Under the pieces are notes generated by a model. The model saw only the letters and a program-made list of their open reading frames with translations. It was not told where the DNA came from and ran no database searches. A DNA stretch of 56,355 nucleotides from Nocardia cyriacigeorgica (GTDB lineage Bacteria; Actinomycetota; Actinomycetes; Mycobacteriales; Mycobacteriaceae), in NCBI RefSeq assembly GCF_010858045.1, contig NZ_JAAGVC010000035.1, positions 1 through 56,355 on the forward strand, written 5' to 3'. Positions 52,073-56,355 of the stretch are shown in pieces. The position numbers and the translations under genes were made by a program. Within the stretch, counting starts at the first letter, position 1; every line of letters starts with the position of its first letter.

Positions 52073-52101
52073 TTGACATATTTTTAGGTCCACTCTAAGT
52101 T
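52073..52101 (+). promoter_or_regulatory. Sigma-70 type promoter for the gene at 52150
   Basis: TTGACA (52073-52078), a 17-nt spacer, then TAAGTT (52096-52101) form a near-consensus promoter about 50 nt before the small gene. The -35 box abuts the palindrome, so TetR binding would block it. Confidence 0.6.
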
Positions 52102-52149
52102 TGTCTTCGCGTTGCCACGGCGGCGCGAAACAGTCGAAGGAGAACGCGC

Positions 52150-52440
52150 ATGACTCACGGCCCCGACAGCACCACCTGCCCCGCCAGCACCCACCGAAAC
52201 GGAGCAGTCACCTTGGCCGAGAAGTCCACCCCGCAGTCCGCGTTCGATGCCGCGATCGAGCAGATGCTCAGCGCGGGCACCCAGCCACCGGCCCCCGCGG
52301 CCGCCCCGCGCGCCCGGCGCACCGAAGCCGGTTTCCCGGTCGCCGGGCGGCGCCGGAAGGCTCGCGACGAGCGCAGCCTCGCCCGCAGCCAGCAGTTCCG
52401 GTCCGCGCCACACCGGCCGCTGCGCATTCCGGGGCGCTGA
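52150..52440 (+). CDS. Small basic hypothetical protein, 96 aa
   Basis: No family recognised. GAAGGAG lies 7 nt before the ATG. The N-terminus is polar (MTHGPDSTTCPASTHRNGAV), a short helix follows (SAFDAAIEQMLSAGT), and the rest is Ala/Pro/Arg-rich with a basic RRRKARDERSLARSQQFR stretch, so it probably binds nucleic acid or is unstructured. It is expressed from a strong-looking promoter next to a TetR operator, which makes regulated expression likely. Its last codons run into a tandem repeat. Confidence 0.6.
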   Translation: MTHGPDSTTCPASTHRNGAVTLAEKSTPQSAFDAAIEQMLSAGTQPPAPAAAPRARRTEAGFPVAGRRRKARDERSLARSQQFRSAPHRPLRIPGR

Positions 52441-52670
52441 AATCGGCGGCGCCTGTGTACCTCCGCAGCGGAGGTGTCATCCAAGCCTGCGCGCGCACGC
52501 CGAGTCTTCGCGGCGGGCCAGCGGTGCCGACGATGCCCCGCCCACTGCGAATTCCGGCGCTGACACCGGGGGCGCCTGCATCCCATCACGCGATGCAGGC
52601 GCCATCCCTAGCTGCCGTCCGCACGCCGAATCGTCGCGGCCGGGCAACCAGCGGGGCCACCGACGGCCCA
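52420..52670. repeat. Two imperfect tandem copies of a 125-bp unit
   Basis: CTGCG(C/A)ATTCCGG starts one copy at 52420 and the next at 52545. Both continue with GCGCTGA, a GGCGCCTG, a hairpin, CATCC, GCACGCCGA and CGCGGC in the same order. The hairpins differ: copy 1 has ACCTCCGC-A-GCGGAGGT, copy 2 has GGCGCCTGCATC (52571-52582) and GATGCAGGCGCC (52592-52603), a perfect 12-bp stem with a 9-nt loop. The rest of the region up to 52826 shows no gene. Confidence 0.6.
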
Positions 52671-52826
52671 CCCGCTGCACTGCGCCGGTAGCCCCACCGA
52701 AATCCCGGATGAGATGCGATTCACCGAACAGCGCCGCAGGAGATTCCGCGCAACGCCGCCTCGTCGCTGACCGCAGGCCACCACCGCGGATTCGCCCCGC
52801 ACTCCCCGACTTCCGAGAGGAATCCT

Positions 52827-53786
52827 TTGACCACCCGATGCCTCCCCTCCCGCCGTACCGCCTCGCCCACCCTCGGCTCCGTCAGCGATGACCCGATCCG
52901 CGATTACCTGCGCGCCATCGGCCGCACACCACTGCTGAGCGCGGCGGAGGAAGTCGCGCTGGCCGAGCGAATCGAGGCCGGTGTCCGCGCCCAACAGCGG
53001 CTCGACCGATCCGGCGAGCTCCCGCCCGCCGAGCTGCGGGCCCTGCGCCGCACGGTCGCCGACGGAGCGCGCGCGAAGGAACACATGATCCAGGCGAACC
53101 TGCGCCTGGTCGTCTCCATCGCCAAGCGCTACCCGACCAACACCGGCATGTCGCTACTGGATCTGGTGCAGGAGGGCACCTTCGGCCTGATCCGGGCGAT
53201 CGAGAAGTTCGATCACCGGCGCGGATTGAAGCTGTCCACCTACGCCACCTGGTGGATCCGCCAGGCCGTCGGCCGCGCGCTGGCCGATCAGGGCCGCACC
53301 ATCCGCGTCCCGGTGCACGTGGTGGACGTGCTCAATCGGGTGATCCGCACCCAGCGCACCCTGTCCCAGCGGCTCGGCCGCGACGCCACCGCCGCCGAGA
53401 TCGCCGCCGACCTGGCGATGACGGAAACCCAGGTGACGCAACTGCTTCAGCTGGCGCGTGACCCGATCTCGCTGCACACGCCGATCGGCGAAGACGCCAC
53501 CGAATACGGCAGTCTGATCCCCGACACGGCCCCCGGCCCCGACGAACTCGCCACCGCCGCCACCATCGGCACCCAACTGCGCGCCATGCTCGCCGCCCTG
53601 TCCGACCGCGAGGCCGAAGTACTCACCCTCCGTTACGGCCTCGATCACGACGCACCCCGCTCACTCGCTGAAATCGGTGCCGCGCTCGGTGTTTCGCGTG
53701 AACGCGTGCGCCAGATCGAAGCCAAGGGCTTGACGAAGCTACGCACACCGGGCCGGGCGAAGGTGCTGGCGGGGATGCTGGGATAG
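52827..53786 (+). CDS. Group 2 sigma-70 RNA polymerase sigma factor
   Basis: 319 residues. Region 1.2 (DDPIRDYLRAIGRTPLLSAA), regions 2.1 to 2.4 (AKEHMIQANLRLVVSIAKRY, GMSLLDLVQEGTFGLIRAIE, KLSTYATWWIRQAVGRALAD), region 3 and region 4 (SDREAEVLTLRYGLDHDAPR, GAALGVSRERVRQIEAKGLT) are all present. The absence of a long N-terminal region 1.1 and the size match SigB/HrdA-type stress sigma factors. The start is the TTG at 52827 behind GAGAGGA; TTG would lower translation. A 125-bp tandem repeat with hairpins lies upstream and could affect its expression. Confidence 0.92.
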   Translation: MTTRCLPSRRTASPTLGSVSDDPIRDYLRAIGRTPLLSAAEEVALAERIEAGVRAQQRLDRSGELPPAELRALRRTVADGARAKEHMIQANLRLVVSIAKRYPTNTGMSLLDLVQEGTFGLIRAIEKFDHRRGLKLSTYATWWIRQAVGRALADQGRTIRVPVHVVDVLNRVIRTQRTLSQRLGRDATAAEIAADLAMTETQVTQLLQLARDPISLHTPIGEDATEYGSLIPDTAPGPDELATAATIGTQLRAMLAALSDREAEVLTLRYGLDHDAPRSLAEIGAALGVSRERVRQIEAKGLTKLRTPGRAKVLAGMLG

Positions 53787-53888
53787 CGCTCCATCGCACT
53801 TCTCATTCGCACCGCCCGGGGGCCGCTCCGGCTTCCAGGGGGCACGAGGCGATTGCTGCCAGTAATCTGGCGTCGGAGGGAGGGCACC

Positions 53889-54749
53889 ATGTTCATCGAT
53901 TTCGTTCCCGACAGGGATGTGTACCCATTCGAATCCAGGTGGTTCGACTCATCCGCCGGACGGGTGCACTACATCGACGAGGGGGCAGGGCCGACGATCC
54001 TGTTCTGTCACGGCGCACCGGCGTGGAGTTTCCTCTACCGGCACATCGTGCAGGCCCTGCGCGACCGGTATCGGTGTATCGCCCTTGATTACCTGGGCTT
54101 CGGATTGTCCGAGCGCCCCGAGGGTTTCGGCTACACCATCGCCGAGCACACCGCCGTTCTCGGCGAGTTGATCGATGATCTGCGGCTCGACGATCTCGTT
54201 GTGATGGGGCAGGACTGGGGCGGGCCGATCGGGCTCGGCGCGGTCACCACCCGCGCGGATCGCGTGCGCGGGATCGTGCTGGGCAATACGGCGCTCTGGC
54301 CCATCGACGCACCGGCCAATCGGGCGTTCAGCACGATCATGAGCAGCCGCCCGATGCGCAAGCGAATCCTCGAACGGAATTTCCTGATCGAACGGGTTCT
54401 GCTCGGCGAACTGGGACGCACACTCAGCGCCACCGAGGCCGGCCACTACCGCCTGGTGCAACCCACCGCTCGCGCCAGGCAGGCCCTCGCCGAGACGCCG
54501 AGGGAGATCCGCCGGGCCCGCCCGCTGCTGGCCGAACTCGAACGCGACGTGCCCGCCACGCTGGGCGATAAGCCGGCCCTGCTGGTGTGGGGAATGAAGG
54601 ATATGGTGTTCCGCCCGAAGGCGTGCATCCCGCGGATGCGGGCCATGTTCACCGACCTCGAGGTCGTCGAGCTGCCGAACGCACGGCATTTCATTCAGGA
54701 ACACGAACCGGACGCGATCGCCACGGCTATCGCCGAGCGGTTTCCGTAA
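53889..54749 (+). CDS. Haloalkane dehalogenase-like alpha/beta hydrolase
   Basis: 286 residues. HGAPAWSFLYRH supplies the oxyanion hole, with the first halide-binding position occupied by Ala where family members have Asn or Glu. GQDWGG has the nucleophile Asp with the second halide-binding Trp next to it. GMKDMVF would give the catalytic acid and NARHFIQEHEPD the catalytic His. The layout is that of haloalkane dehalogenase subfamily I, but the halide-site change may mean a different substrate. GGAGGGAGG lies just before the ATG at 53889. It is alone, 103 nt after the sigma factor gene. Confidence 0.85.
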   Translation: MFIDFVPDRDVYPFESRWFDSSAGRVHYIDEGAGPTILFCHGAPAWSFLYRHIVQALRDRYRCIALDYLGFGLSERPEGFGYTIAEHTAVLGELIDDLRLDDLVVMGQDWGGPIGLGAVTTRADRVRGIVLGNTALWPIDAPANRAFSTIMSSRPMRKRILERNFLIERVLLGELGRTLSATEAGHYRLVQPTARARQALAETPREIRRARPLLAELERDVPATLGDKPALLVWGMKDMVFRPKACIPRMRAMFTDLEVVELPNARHFIQEHEPDAIATAIAERFP

Positions 54750-54816
54750 TCACGGGCGCTGGCGAGAACCCTCGGCCACCGTTGCGACCGAAGCGGTGCC
54801 CGCCGGCCCGGCTACC

Positions 54817-55722
54817 TCAGCGACGCTGGTGCAGAGCCTGCGCGGCCGCTCGGGCAACGGTTTCCGCGACGAGCGCGAGCGCGGGCACGTCGAGCTTCCA
54901 CTGCTGCCAGTACAGCGGCACATCCACCCACTTGCGGCGGCCGAGCGCGACCAGCGCACCCGATCGCAGCAGCGGCACGGCTTGCTGTTCGGGGACCAGG
55001 CCCCAGCCGAGGCCCGCGACGATGGCTTCGCAGAAGCCCTGCGAGGTGGGTATGTAGTGGCGCAGGTCGCCGGCCGCTGCCTGACCGGCGGTGATGGTGC
55101 GGACATAGCGGTCCTGCAGTTCGTCGCGCCGGTCGTAGACGATGACGGGCGCCTCGGGCAGGCGACGCCGCAGCGTTCCCGAACCGAAATGCCGGGCGAC
55201 GAATTCCGGGTTCGCGACCGGCAGATACCTGGCCAGGCCGAGCAGCCGCGAGGTACAGCCGGTCACCGGCTCGGCCGACGATGTCACCGCCGCCATCACC
55301 TGCCCCTCACGCAGCAGGGTCGCGGAATGCGATTCGTCCTCGCGGTGCAGCTCGAAGCAGATCGGCGGGTCCTGTGGGACGCGGGTCAGGGCGGGCAGGA
55401 ACCAGGTGGCCAGTGAGTCACCGTTCACCGCGATGGACAGTCGCGCCGGATCGGATTCGTCACCGATGCCCAGCTCGCGCTGCGTGTCTCGTTGCAGTGC
55501 GGCGATCTGGCGCGCGAATTTGACGATCACCTGCCCGGATTCGGTCGGTTGCGCGGGCTTGGTGCGGGTGAGCAGCACCCGGCCGGTGCGTTGTTCGAGC
55601 GCCTTGATGCGCTGACTCACCGCCGACGGCGTGACGTGGAGTGCGGCCGCGGCGGCGTCGAAGGTGCCCTCGTCGACCACCGCCAGCAGCGTGCGCACCT
55701 GATCGAACGGCAACTCTGTCAT
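54817..55722 (-). CDS. lysG: LysG/ArgP-type LysR regulator
   Basis: 301 residues. The HTH (VRTLLAVVDEGTFDAAAAAL, HVTPSAVSQRIKALEQRTGR) and the ligand-binding half, with SIAVNGDSLATWFLPALTRV and LREGQVMAAVTSSAEPVTGC, match LysG of Mycobacterium and Corynebacterium, which activates lysE when lysine or arginine builds up. The lysE gene lies divergent, 70 nt away. The ATG at 55722 is preferred to the GTG one codon earlier. AGTT-AAGA-AACT (55739-55750) is a small inverted repeat in the shared promoter region. Confidence 0.9.
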   Translation of the reverse strand: MTELPFDQVRTLLAVVDEGTFDAAAAALHVTPSAVSQRIKALEQRTGRVLLTRTKPAQPTESGQVIVKFARQIAALQRDTQRELGIGDESDPARLSIAVNGDSLATWFLPALTRVPQDPPICFELHREDESHSATLLREGQVMAAVTSSAEPVTGCTSRLLGLARYLPVANPEFVARHFGSGTLRRRLPEAPVIVYDRRDELQDRYVRTITAGQAAAGDLRHYIPTSQGFCEAIVAGLGWGLVPEQQAVPLLRSGALVALGRRKWVDVPLYWQQWKLDVPALALVAETVARAAAQALHQRR

Positions 55723-55792
55723 CACAGCAGCTAATGATAGTTAAGAAACTTTAGCTGTACTGATTCCGTGGATCTCCCTAGCGTCGGGTGAC

Positions 55793-56355
55793 GTGAACAG
55801 CGGAATCTTCCCGGCGGCGCTCGCCGGATTCGGTGCGGGGTTGTCTCTGATCGTGGCCATCGGCGCGCAGAACGCCTTCGTCCTGCGCCAGGGTGCGCGC
55901 GGGCACGCAGTGCCGGTTGTCGTGGCGATCGCCGCGATCTCCGATGCGCTGCTCATCGCCCTCGGTGTGGCCGGGTTCGGCTCGGTGATCACCGCCTGGC
56001 CCGCCGCGCTGACCATCGCCGGCCTGGCGGGCGGAGCCTTCCTGATCTGCTACGGCGCCATGGCCGCCCGCCGCGCGCTGCGGCCGCCCGCCGGCCAGGC
56101 CCTGACCAGCGCGTCCGGCGCCGCGGGCACCCTACGCAACGTGGTGCTCACCTGCCTTGCCATGACCTGGCTCAACCCGCACGCCTACATCGACACCGTG
56201 CTGCTGCTCGGCACCGTCGCCACCCAACGCGGTTCGCTGCGCTGGATTTTCGGCCTCGGCGCCATGCTCGCCAGCTTCACCTGGTTTATCACCCTCGGCT
56301 ACGGCGCCCGCCTCCTCGCCCCCATCCTGTCCCGCACCAAGCCCGCGCAACCGAC
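55793..56355 (+). CDS. lysE: LysE-family basic amino acid exporter (partial, cut by window end)
   Basis: The first about 187 residues of a LysE exporter: LSLIVAIGAQNAFVLRQGAR is the family signature in the first loop, then AIAAISDALLIALGVAGFGS and CLAMTWLNPHAYIDTVLLLG with the conserved NPHAY. It exports lysine and arginine. The start is the GTG at 55793. The gene has no stop before the window ends. It pairs with the divergent LysG regulator; the family is usually about 200 residues, so little is missing. Confidence 0.88.
   Translation, partial: MNSGIFPAALAGFGAGLSLIVAIGAQNAFVLRQGARGHAVPVVVAIAAISDALLIALGVAGFGSVITAWPAALTIAGLAGGAFLICYGAMAARRALRPPAGQALTSASGAAGTLRNVVLTCLAMTWLNPHAYIDTVLLLGTVATQRGSLRWIFGLGAMLASFTWFITLGYGARLLAPILSRTKPAQP

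Overview
The window looks like chromosomal DNA of a mycolic-acid actinobacterium, most likely Nocardia or a close relative. The reasons are very high GC with GC-rich third codon positions, two complete yrbE-mce operons, a DUF574-type SAM methyltransferase, a DUF5313 membrane protein, an EthA/MymA-type flavin monooxygenase beside a VirS-like AraC regulator, and a LysG/LysE pair. The genus is inferred from gene content only.

Positions 1 to about 8,100 are visibly less GC-rich and hold a compact mobile element. Most genes are on the minus strand, with 4-nt or 1-nt stop/start overlaps and strong Shine-Dalgarno sites. It has a large serine integrase at the right end, an excisionase-like HTH protein, a divergent HTH protein with palindromes nearby, and a winged-helix replication-initiator-like protein whose own gene carries three 17-bp iterons and an AT-rich stretch, as in the phage lambda O gene. 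It also has two NUMOD4 proteins, an ADP-ribosyltransferase-fold protein and several orphans. No capsid, tail, terminase or conjugation gene is seen, so a phage satellite or small integrative plasmid fits better than a full prophage. The left end may lie outside the window.

Positions 8,136 to 18,728 are ordinary chromosome: an Rrf2 regulator with an MFS exporter, an SDR, a YdjM-like membrane hydrolase, a PAS-GGDEF diguanylate cyclase with a DUF574 methyltransferase, the divergent flavin monooxygenase/AraC pair, a VIT-type metal transporter and an orphan.

Positions 18,955 to 29,690 carry the first mce operon on the plus strand (two YrbE permeases, six Mce proteins, one Mce-associated protein, a membrane-anchored SRPBCC protein and a small membrane protein). 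Positions 40,522 down to 32,564 carry the second on the minus strand (two YrbE, six Mce). Each should build a lipid importer across the mycolate envelope; the ATPase (MceG) is not in the window. Between them lie a lipocalin-like gene with its TetR regulator and an OhrR-like MarR regulator with a DUF5313 gene.

Positions 41,133 to the end hold a membrane protein, PhoU, a LysR/TDT-exporter pair with clear operator half-sites, an exported HNH nuclease followed by a small acidic protein, a FAD monooxygenase with a PadR regulator, a DHA2 drug exporter with a fused C-terminal winged-helix-like domain, a TetR regulator divergent from a small gene, a tandem repeat ahead of a group 2 sigma-70 factor, a haloalkane dehalogenase-like hydrolase, and LysG with a LysE cut by the window end.
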